The notes under the pieces: model-generated
Databases searched by the model: none
What the model saw: only the letters and a program-made list of their open reading frames with translations
What the model was told of the DNA's origin: nothing
Part shown: in pieces, positions 50,529 through 57,164 of the stretch
Layout: each line of letters starts with the position of its first letter
How positions within the stretch are numbered: the stretch's first letter is position 1
Made by a program: the position numbers and the translations under genes
NCBI GenBank assembly: GCA_039028635.1
Contig: JBCCHV010000041.1
Span: 1-57,164 of the forward strand
Source: Acidobacteriota bacterium
Lineage (GTDB): Bacteria > Acidobacteriota > Thermoanaerobaculia > Multivoradales > JBCCEF01
DNA length: 57,164 bases
Reading direction: 5' to 3'

Positions 50529-52718
50529 TCAGTCCTCTCCGATCAGTTGGGCGTAAGGTCCATCGGGCGTCGCCATGAGCTGGTCGTGGGTGCCTCGCTG
50601 CACCACCTTGCCGTGGTCGAGGACGATGATCTCGTCGGCATCCCGAATGGTGCTCAGGCGATGGGCGACGATCAGGCAGGTGGCGCCGCGGCGGCGCAGG
50701 TTTTGGTCGATGCGCTGCTCGGTCGTCGAGTCGAGGGCGCTGGTGGCTTCGTCGAGCACCAGCAGGGTGGGGCTGCCGACCAGAGCGCGGGCGATCTCGA
50801 GGCGTTGGCGCTGACCACCGCTGAAGTTGGACCCGCCCTCCCGCACCGGGCTGTCGTAGCCTCCGGGGCGGGCGGCGATGTCGTCGTGGATGGAGGCGTC
50901 GCGGGCGGCGGCGACGATCTCCGGCAGGGCGGCCGTCGAATCCCACAGGGTGAGGTTTTCGCGCACCGAGCCTTCGAACAGGAAGATGCTCTGGTCGACG
51001 GAGCTCATGGAGTGGTTGAGGGTGCGGCGGTCGAGGTCGCGGCGCGCCTTGCCGTCGAACAGGATTTCCCCTTCCCAGGGTTCGTAGAGGCCGTTGACCA
51101 GCTTGGCGACGGTCGATTTGCCGCTGCCGGAGCCGCCCACCAGGGCGATGCGCTTGCCCGGCTCGAGCACCATGTCGAGGCCGCTGATGAGGGGCGGATC
51201 GAGACGGTTGTAGCCGAAGGAGACGTTGCGCAGCTCGAGGTGTCCGTGGAGCTTGAGGGGTGGGTCCGAGCTCTCCTCGGCGGCCTCGTAGGCCGGGTCC
51301 GTCGGGTAGCGCAGCACGTCGTCGAGGCGCGCCATGTCGCCCTCGACGGTCTGCAGCTTGCCGCCCAGGTTGACCAGACGGTTGATCGGCGCGATGAAGC
51401 TCGCCATCAGCACCTGGAAAGCCACCAGTCCACCGAGGGTGAGCTCACCATCCATCACCCGCAGTCCGCCGAGGCCGAGGATGAGGGCCGTGCTGAGGGC
51501 CGACAGCACCGGTGGAATGGTGTCGAGGATCTGGGTCTGGCGCTCGAGGTCCTGGCGAATGTTGACCACCTTCGATTGGTAGCCGGCCCAGCGCGCGTAA
51601 AGGTCCGTCTCTCCGCCCGAGGCTTTGTAGGTCTCGATCATCTGAAGACCGCCGATGGCGGTGCCGTCGAGCTTGCCGCGCTCCTGCAGCAGGCGGCGGT
51701 TGCCATCGACCCGTTTGCGCGACACGAAGCGCAGGGCCGCGACATTGAGGGAGGCGACGGCGATGCCGACCAGGGTCAGCACGACGTCGTAGCGGAAGAG
51801 CACGAAGGCGTAGAACAGCACCGCCAGAATGGCGAGGAAGTTGGTCGCCAGGTCGCGCGACAGGAGCTGCGCGACGCGGTCGTTGATCTGCACTCGAGAG
51901 CTGATGTCGCCGCTGAAGCGCTGGCTGAAGAACTCCGTCGGCAGGCGCAGGACGTGCCATAGGAAGCGGCTCGAGCCGGCGAGGGCGATCTTGGTTTCGA
52001 GACGCAGCAGAAAGTGTTGCTGGATCCAGGTCAGGGAGCCGAGGACGGCGGCCGTCAGGCCCATGGCGAGGAGCAGGGGCTTGAGCCAGTCGAGGCGGCC
52101 CTCGAGCAGCACGCGATCGACGAAGACCTTCGAGAACACCGGCACCACCAGCCCCGGCATCACCAGGGCGAGACCGGCGAGGAGCACGAAGGCGACGGCG
52201 GCGGCCGAGCCGATCAGGCGGCGGCGCAGCGCCGGCACCATGCTCGGGGGCTGGCCGCCGGGAGCGAAGTCCTGGCTCGGCGTGAAGGTCAGAACGACGC
52301 CGGTGAAGGACTGGTCGAGCTCCTCCTCGTCGACGACGCGCGGTCCCATCGCCGGATCGTTGAGGTAGACCTTGCCGCGGTCGATGCCTTCGAGCACCAG
52401 GAAGTGGTTGAAGTTCCAGTGCAGGATCATCGGCGCCGGCAGGCTGCGCAACGCCTCCGGCTGCTTCTTGAACCCCTTCGCCACCAGGCCGTATCGGCGC
52501 GCCGCTTTCACCACGTTGGAGGCCTTCGAGCCGTCTCGCGAGACGCCGCAGGCGATGCGCAGCTTCTCGAGCGGTTCCCACTTGCGATAGTGGGCCAGAA
52601 CGATGGCGAGGCTGGCGGCGCCGCACTCGACGGCCTCCATTTGCAAGATTGTGGGGGTGCGGGCGCGGCGTCGCCGCGGCAGCCAGGAACGCAGGCGGGT
52701 GAGAACGCGGCGCAGCAC
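50529..52718 (-). CDS. NHLM/NHLP bacteriocin export ABC transporter with C39 peptidase
   Basis: This 729-residue protein has an N-terminal C39 double-glycine peptidase (about 20-150) with catalytic Cys32 (QMEAVECGAA), His105 (HWNFNHFLVLEG), Asp121 (LNDPAMG) and oxyanion Gln26. A six-helix transmembrane domain follows (about 165-440), then an ATPase (Walker A GGSGSGKST, signature FSGGQRQRLE, Walker B LLVLDEATSALD). It should cut all three leaders after GG and carry the cores across the inner membrane. Start is GTG 52718. The gene for the second ABC protein begins 7 bases after its stop. Confidence 0.93.
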   Translation of the reverse strand: MLRRVLTRLRSWLPRRRRARTPTILQMEAVECGAASLAIVLAHYRKWEPLEKLRIACGVSRDGSKASNVVKAARRYGLVAKGFKKQPEALRSLPAPMILHWNFNHFLVLEGIDRGKVYLNDPAMGPRVVDEEELDQSFTGVVLTFTPSQDFAPGGQPPSMVPALRRRLIGSAAAVAFVLLAGLALVMPGLVVPVFSKVFVDRVLLEGRLDWLKPLLLAMGLTAAVLGSLTWIQQHFLLRLETKIALAGSSRFLWHVLRLPTEFFSQRFSGDISSRVQINDRVAQLLSRDLATNFLAILAVLFYAFVLFRYDVVLTLVGIAVASLNVAALRFVSRKRVDGNRRLLQERGKLDGTAIGGLQMIETYKASGGETDLYARWAGYQSKVVNIRQDLERQTQILDTIPPVLSALSTALILGLGGLRVMDGELTLGGLVAFQVLMASFIAPINRLVNLGGKLQTVEGDMARLDDVLRYPTDPAYEAAEESSDPPLKLHGHLELRNVSFGYNRLDPPLISGLDMVLEPGKRIALVGGSGSGKSTVAKLVNGLYEPWEGEILFDGKARRDLDRRTLNHSMSSVDQSIFLFEGSVRENLTLWDSTAALPEIVAAARDASIHDDIAARPGGYDSPVREGGSNFSGGQRQRLEIARALVGSPTLLVLDEATSALDSTTEQRIDQNLRRRGATCLIVAHRLSTIRDADEIIVLDHGKVVQRGTHDQLMATPDGPYAQLIGED

Positions 52719-52796
52719 CGTCAGAGCGCTCCGGCGAGGCGCAGGTCGAGGCTCATCACTGCGGCGCTGACCAATCGGACGAGGGGCGAGATCATC

Positions 52797-54038
52797 CTAG
52801 AGGCCGAGGTTCTGCCGCACCTTCGGCATGATCAGGTGGATGGGCCGATCCTCGCGCACCACCACCCGACCATCGGCGAGGGTGCCGCTGCTGATCTCGA
52901 GATCGGGGCCCCGGCTCGACGACCAGCGGTAGCCGGTGGGGGTGTTGGTGTCGCCTTCGAGGGTGACGTCGATCTGGATCAGGGGGCCCTCGGCGAGCAG
53001 CCGCGAAACCAGATCCTCGTTGGCCAGCAGGCGCAGCATGCCGCGGCGGGTCGAAGGGAACTCCGCCGCCCAATCGACGGTGCCGATCATGTAGCCGTAC
53101 TCTTCCCGTTTGACCGTCGACGGCGAGACCCGGACGGTCATCCCCGGCGCCACTTGTTTACCCTCCGATGCCGGCACGAAAAGCACCGCCACCAGGTCTT
53201 CCTCCGGAACTTCGAGGGACAGGATCGGCGTGCTGCCGTCGACCACGTCGCCGGGATCGACCATCAGCTCGAGCACCCGGCCCTGCCGCGGCGCCACGAT
53301 GTTGAGGTTCTCGCGCAGCCGGGCCTCGAGATCGGCGATCTCGTAGCCGAGGTTGCGAACTTCAGTGCGCTGAGCCTCGATCTCTTTGAGGATGCTCTGC
53401 TCGGTCTCCAGGCGACTGAGCTCGAGACCATCGAGGTCGAGACGGTTGTTGGCGATGCGGTCGCGGGTGGCGTTGAGCTCCTGCTTGGTGGTGACCAGCT
53501 TCTGCTGCGTGATCAGGCCATCGGCGAGCAGCCCTTCTTCGGCGGCGATGCGTTCTTCGAGCAGGCGGCGGTCGCTCTCCAGAGTGGCCAGGGCCTGCTC
53601 CAGCTGAGAGCGCTGCTGGCGACGATTCCGCGCTTGCAGTCGGCGCTGCTCATCGGAGAAGGAGAGCAGCTTGTCGAGCTCCTCCTGCTGGGTATCGCGC
53701 TTGGCCCGGGTCTCGGCGAGCTCCCGCTCGAGGGCCTCTTGTCGCACCGTCGCCACCACCTGGCCGCTGCGAATCGCGTCGCCCACCTGGACGCGGACAT
53801 CGGCAATTTGGCCGCTGGCTCGCGCCACCAGGTCGGAGACGCCGCCGCGGCGCAGCAGGATGCCTTCGCCGCCGGCTTCCGTCGGCAACGATCCCAGGAT
53901 TCCCCAAGCCAGGGTAGCGGCGAGCAGGCAACCGATAGCGCCGAGGGCGAGCCAGCCTACCGGCGTGGTCACCCGCATCAGCTGGTCGAGCTGCTCCGGG
54001 GAAGAAAGTCTTTCGAGGGCGACTTTGCGGAAGATCAC
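52797..54038 (-). CDS. HlyD-type periplasmic adaptor of the NHLM exporter
   Basis: This 413-residue protein has one N-terminal helix (about 27-50), a lipoyl-like half (GQIADVRVQVGDAIRSGQVV), a long coiled-coil hairpin (about 95-250) and a second half with PRQGRVLELMVDPGDVV. It bridges the inner-membrane ABC protein to TolC. The frame is open to 54425, but GTG 54038 overlaps the tolC-like stop (GTGA) and starts the family sequence. Confidence 0.9.
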   Translation of the reverse strand: MIFRKVALERLSSPEQLDQLMRVTTPVGWLALGAIGCLLAATLAWGILGSLPTEAGGEGILLRRGGVSDLVARASGQIADVRVQVGDAIRSGQVVATVRQEALERELAETRAKRDTQQEELDKLLSFSDEQRRLQARNRRQQRSQLEQALATLESDRRLLEERIAAEEGLLADGLITQQKLVTTKQELNATRDRIANNRLDLDGLELSRLETEQSILKEIEAQRTEVRNLGYEIADLEARLRENLNIVAPRQGRVLELMVDPGDVVDGSTPILSLEVPEEDLVAVLFVPASEGKQVAPGMTVRVSPSTVKREEYGYMIGTVDWAAEFPSTRRGMLRLLANEDLVSRLLAEGPLIQIDVTLEGDTNTPTGYRWSSSRGPDLEISSGTLADGRVVVREDRPIHLIMPKVRQNLGL

Positions 54039-55597
54039 GGCGCTCCTCCTCGTGGGTCGGGGACCGTCTCTAGGTCGCCGAGTCGGTAGGGGTCGGCGAC
54101 GGCGGTGAGGGTGGCGGTCTGAAAGCGTAGGTCGATCAGCGCCTGGGCGTAGGCGAGGCGGGCGGTGATCATGCGCTGGCGGGCGGCCGTCAAGCGGTCC
54201 CGCTGGGTGATCACGTCGATCAGGGTGGAGGCCTCGGCGCGCAGCTTCTTTTCCTCGTTGGCGACGGCTTTCTCGAAGAGTCGAACCGAAGCCGCCGCCA
54301 AGCGCACCTGCTGACGGCTGCGCTCGACCGCGTCGACGGCCGTCGGGACGTCCGCCGCGAGGCCTTTGAGGAGCTCTTCGACGAGCAGCTCGGAGGTGCG
54401 ATCGCGAGCCGTCGCCTGCAGCCATCGGCCCTCGGCGGCGCGGTTGCGCAGGGGCAGGCCGAGCTGCAGCCGTAGCTCGCTGCTCAGGCCGGGGCTGTTG
54501 CGCACCGTGGAGCTGAAGAAGTCGTCGACGGAGGATCCCTCGATGGCTCCGGAGTAGCTCGGGACGAAGGTCAGATCGAGGGCTGGAAGCAGGCCGCTGC
54601 GGGCTGCCGTGCGCAGCGCCGTGGTGGCCTCTCGACGCAAGCGCAGAGCAGCCAGGTCGTGGCGGCGCTCGGTGGCGAGATCGACGAAGCGCTGCGCTGC
54701 CGGCAGTGTCGGGAGGTCCGCCGAGGCGGTGATGGTGGGAAGCGCATCACTCGGCGGTGCCAAGGCCTGGAGGGCCTGGGCGTCGAGTCCCATCTCGCGC
54801 CCGAGATCCTGACGGGCGGCGAAGAGGGCGCTTTCGGCGGCGATGCGATCGATTTCCTTGGCGGTCAGGTCGGCCTCGATCAACACCAGGTCGGCGCGCG
54901 GCGTCTGGTCCGCGTCGACCAGCAGCCGGGTGGTCGCCAGCAGCTGCCGCGAGCTGTCTTCGGTGGCCTGCAGGATGGCCAACCGGTCCTGAGCGGCGAC
55001 GGTGCGCCAGTACTGGCGGGCGACACTCCGCACCCGCCCCTCGATCAGCTGGTGGAGGTCGCGCTCGGCGGCTGCGACGTCGAGTCGCGAGGCTCGCTCG
55101 TCGGCCGCCGTGGCGGTTCGTCCCCGGCCGCGCAGCAGAGGTTGGGTGAGGGCGAGGCTCAGGGTGCCGACGTTGACGGTGGCGTCAGCGACGGTGCCCG
55201 GATCGCGCTCGATGTCGAAGCGCGGTTGGAGCAGGGTGCCGCCGCGCAACAACCGATCGAGGCCGAGGCCGAAGCCCAGGACCTCGCTTTCATCGGCGCT
55301 GTCGGGACCGGTGGCGAGGCGCGAGTCGATCCACGATCCGCTGGCCGAGAGCAGGGGCTCGAAGGCGGAGGCGGCGATTTCGAGACCACCGCGAGCGATC
55401 TCGAGCTGCTGTCGTGAGCGCTCGATCTGCGGGTCATTTTCGAAGGTAATATTTATCGCGGACGTTAAATCGACCTGTGAGTGCGATGTTTCCTGGGCTC
55501 GGGCCGACACGGGGTCGGACAGGCAGGCCACCATGGCGACCGCAGCCAATACCCGAAGTGCTGAAGAATGAAGCCTGTAGGATGAGCCGATCAGCAT
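54035..55597 (-). CDS. TolC-family outer membrane efflux protein
   Basis: This 520-residue protein has a signal peptide (VLAAVAMVACLSDPVSARA) and two internally similar halves (AINITFENDPQIERSRQQLEIARGG; DLATERRHDLAALRLRREA), as in TolC channels. It provides the outer membrane exit for the exported peptides. First gene of the minus-strand export operon; downstream genes follow with short or overlapping junctions. Confidence 0.9.
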   Translation of the reverse strand: MLIGSSYRLHSSALRVLAAVAMVACLSDPVSARAQETSHSQVDLTSAINITFENDPQIERSRQQLEIARGGLEIAASAFEPLLSASGSWIDSRLATGPDSADESEVLGFGLGLDRLLRGGTLLQPRFDIERDPGTVADATVNVGTLSLALTQPLLRGRGRTATAADERASRLDVAAAERDLHQLIEGRVRSVARQYWRTVAAQDRLAILQATEDSSRQLLATTRLLVDADQTPRADLVLIEADLTAKEIDRIAAESALFAARQDLGREMGLDAQALQALAPPSDALPTITASADLPTLPAAQRFVDLATERRHDLAALRLRREATTALRTAARSGLLPALDLTFVPSYSGAIEGSSVDDFFSSTVRNSPGLSSELRLQLGLPLRNRAAEGRWLQATARDRTSELLVEELLKGLAADVPTAVDAVERSRQQVRLAAASVRLFEKAVANEEKKLRAEASTLIDVITQRDRLTAARQRMITARLAYAQALIDLRFQTATLTAVADPYRLGDLETVPDPRGGAP

Positions 55598-55655
55598 TCT
55601 TCGAGGATCGAATCCTTTTTTCTTCTTTGATAGAAATCTGATGGCAAAATTGTAT

Positions 55656-55664
55656 TGCTATATG
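55656..55664 (+). promoter_or_regulatory. Extended -10 candidate in the AT-rich tolC/protease divergent region
   Basis: TGCTATATG matches an extended -10 (TGnTATAAT) in 4 of 6 box positions plus TGn. It lies 11-20 bases before the possible ATG starts at 55676 and 55685, so the leader would be very short. The flanking 55610-55675 is AT-rich. A minus-strand promoter for the export operon is expected there too but is not clear. Confidence 0.3.
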
Positions 55665-55684
55665 ATCAATTTATCATGGAGAGC

Positions 55685-56857
55685 ATGAAGGCTCAAGAGC
55701 AGATTCTGGCCTCCCTCGGGGCGCAGGGGGATGATCTGGCCGCCCTCGAGCGCTATAACGAGAACCACTTCGATCTCGCGGTGCTCGATGAGCAGCCTTT
55801 ACCGCACGACGACGAACCTTGTGTCGAGCAGTGGGCGACGTGGTTGCGCCGAGCGGGGGGCGGAGCGGTGTGGCCGCTTCTGCGCGCCGACCTGCCTCAG
55901 CTCGCTTTTCCGGTGGCGGCGGGGATGAGCGCGACGGACGACTACCGAGCGGCGACTCTGGCTGGTCGTCCGGTGAATTCCTTGGAGAAGGCGACGGGGC
56001 TCGAGATCGAGCAGCCGGAGGGCATCGAGCTCATGCTCCACCGCACCGCCGCGGGGCGCATTCCGGTGTTGATCGTGCGTCAGCGCCAGGACTTCGTGGC
56101 TCTGGTCCAGGCCCTCGGGCGGCGCAACGAGGCGCGGCCCGTGCCGGCGGCGATGGGGGCGCTGATGGTCGCCGGCTTCAACAACTGGGCGCGCATCCGG
56201 GAACGCCAAGCGAAGTGGCGGGAGACCCCTCCGGAGGACCGCGAGACCGCCACCTGGAAGGAGGAGTTCAGCCGCCTCCGGGCTCACAAGGAGCTGTTTC
56301 AGGATCGCTTCATGATTCTCAGCAATGGTCCCTACAGCGCCGTGCCCGCCGGCGATCTCGGTCTGCAGGACGACGACTGGCGGGAGCGCTCGCTGGTGAT
56401 TCGGCGCGAGCACGAGGCGACCCACTACTTCACCCGTCGCCTCTTCGGCTCGATGCGCAACAACCTGCTCGACGAGCTGATCGCCGACTACACCGGCATC
56501 GTGGCCGCCGAAGGGTACTTCCGGGCCGATTGGTTCCGGCGTTTCGTCGGCCTGCAGGCCGACGGCGCGATCCGTTCCAACGGGCGGATCAACATCTATC
56601 GCGGCGATCCACCGCTGTCGGACGCCGCTTTCGCGGTGCTCGGCAAGCTGGTGGTGCGCGCCGCCGAGCATCTCGAAGCCTTCGATCGCGTCGCCTTCAG
56701 CGGCCCTCCCTCGCTACGCCAGCAGGCGGTGATGATCGTGGCCCTCGCCACCCTTCGACTCGAGAACCTGGCCGCCTCCGATGGCGCCGACGCGATCGGT
56801 CGAGCCCGCGACGAAGCGGAAAGGCGCCTGCGCTGGCGCAAGCATGTTGCTGATTAA
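55685..56857 (+). CDS. Putative HExxH metalloprotease-like protein of the RiPP cluster
   Basis: About 390 residues from ATG 55685 (GGAG just upstream; ATG 55676 and TTG 55655 are alternatives). The zinc motif is HEATH (His243, Glu244, His247), with a probable third ligand Glu264 in NNLLDELIADYTG, a gluzincin-like pattern. No signal peptide or membrane helix is seen, so it is probably cytoplasmic. It is divergent from the export operon. Trimming of leader remnants or of immunity-related substrates is possible; this is inferred from motif and place. Its last codons lie in the repeat that begins at 56846. Confidence 0.65.
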   Translation: MKAQEQILASLGAQGDDLAALERYNENHFDLAVLDEQPLPHDDEPCVEQWATWLRRAGGGAVWPLLRADLPQLAFPVAAGMSATDDYRAATLAGRPVNSLEKATGLEIEQPEGIELMLHRTAAGRIPVLIVRQRQDFVALVQALGRRNEARPVPAAMGALMVAGFNNWARIRERQAKWRETPPEDRETATWKEEFSRLRAHKELFQDRFMILSNGPYSAVPAGDLGLQDDDWRERSLVIRREHEATHYFTRRLFGSMRNNLLDELIADYTGIVAAEGYFRADWFRRFVGLQADGAIRSNGRINIYRGDPPLSDAAFAVLGKLVVRAAEHLEAFDRVAFSGPPSLRQQAVMIVALATLRLENLAASDGADAIGRARDEAERRLRWRKHVAD

Positions 56858-56905
56858 CTCATCGGCAACTTGCTTCCGGGCCCGAGAGGGCCCTGCGGCG
56901 AAGCC
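56846..56905 (+). repeat. Repeat unit, copy 1
   Basis: It starts GTTGCTGA-TT-AACTCA-TCGGCAAC and continues into a stem GGGCCC-GAGA-GGGCCC. It overlaps the last three codons and stop of the protease-like gene. Copy 2 at 57089 has the same order with different stem bases. Confidence 0.5.
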
Positions 56906-57066
56906 GTGAGACGGGGTGAGCCCTGGACGGGGTGAGCCCCTACGCGGGCCGCCGAAAATCGCACTTTTTCGGGCCGGGCCGCGCAGGCGAGGGGGCGCTT
57001 AGCCCCCCCTCGCCGGGCGCCCCCGAAACAAACAGCTAGCAGCGTTGGAAAAGTCGCGAAGCGGAC

Positions 57067-57100
57067 TTTTTCAGCAGCCTGCTAGCAGGTTGCTGAAAAA
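57067..57100. terminator. 34-bp palindrome, likely bidirectional terminator
   Basis: TTTTTCAGCAGCCTGC and GCAGGTTGCTGAAAAA meet at a central TAG/CTA core with one G-T mismatch. The T-run/A-run ends make it terminator-like on both strands. Confidence 0.6.
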
Positions 57101-57148
57101 CTCAGCGGCAACCTGCGACCGAGCCAAGACGGGCTCGGCGGCGGCTCA
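57089..57148 (+). repeat. Repeat unit, copy 2
   Basis: GTTGCTGAAAAACTCAGCGGCAAC followed by the stem CCGAGCC-AAGAC-GGGCTCGG. Same layout as copy 1; the stem bases differ but pairing is kept. Confidence 0.5.
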
Positions 57149-57164
57149 GCCGCCGCGACGGGAG

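Larger units (their letters stand above)
56858..57164. other. Gene-free tract of stacked hairpins
   Basis: No coding frame is supported in these 307 bases. They hold the rest of repeat copy 1, the stem CCGAAAA/TTTTCGG (56952-56972), the 10-bp stem GGCGAGGGGG/CCCCCTCGCC (56986-57014), the palindrome at 57067 and repeat copy 2. Confidence 0.6.

Noticed and set aside
56858-57164. Possible CRISPR or insertion-sequence end at the right edge
   Set aside because: The repeats are two in number, of unequal spacing, with no spacers or transposase; a hairpin repeat family explains them better.

Overview
The window is a GC-rich stretch of a diderm chromosome. TolC, HlyD and OmpA-type proteins imply an outer membrane. 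Dense coding, frequent GTG/TTG starts, ATGA/GTGA/TTGA gene overlaps, a large secreted BNR-repeat protein and an NHLM-type peptide exporter resemble soil or marine Acidobacteriota or a neighbouring phylum. That placement is inferred from gene content, since no rRNA is present. No tRNA, rRNA, CRISPR array, transposase or phage gene was seen.

Left part (1-25,080): ordinary and secreted functions. There is a Cys-rich secreted protein, a BNR-propeller protein, several alpha/beta hydrolases and a serine hydrolase. A minus-strand catabolic operon follows (deoC, an ALDH16-type double aldehyde dehydrogenase, an FAD monooxygenase). Next come a cold-shock gene with a heavily structured leader, a lipoprotein, a MmcQ/YjbR protein, a wax-ester/diacylglycerol acyltransferase with a lipase-like partner, an aminotransferase with an AraC-type regulator, a VOC protein, a UbiB-type kinase, and a two-gene operon ending in a secreted matrixin-like metalloprotease.

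Middle part (25,080-36,060): a long intergenic inverted repeat, then a membrane protein and winged-helix regulator behind a palindromic operator. After these comes an envelope module on the minus strand: PspA, a substrate-binding protein fused to an OmpA domain, an ABC permease and ATPase, a membrane coiled-coil protein and an AAA+ ATPase. A small SET-domain protein sits in the middle on the plus strand. aspS lies upstream of the module.

Right part (36,150-56,860): a RiPP (ribosomally made, modified peptide) gene cluster. The plus strand carries, behind a near-consensus promoter, an aspartyl/asparaginyl beta-hydroxylase, a split class I lantibiotic dehydratase, two twin precursor peptides (core SFTCSIFKC) absent from a plain ORF list, an unknown 238-residue protein, a Nif11-type precursor with its own promoter and a proline-rich core, and an unknown 314-residue protein. 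The opposing minus strand carries TolC, HlyD, a C39-peptidase ABC exporter, a second NHLM ABC protein, a cyclic-nucleotide-binding protein and a large adenylate-cyclase/AAA/TPR protein. A putative HExxH protease diverges from tolC. All three precursors end their leaders with the same (S/T)D(D/E)DLD(D/Q)V(S/A)GG signal, so one C39 exporter could process all of them. The window closes in a tract of hairpins and short repeats.
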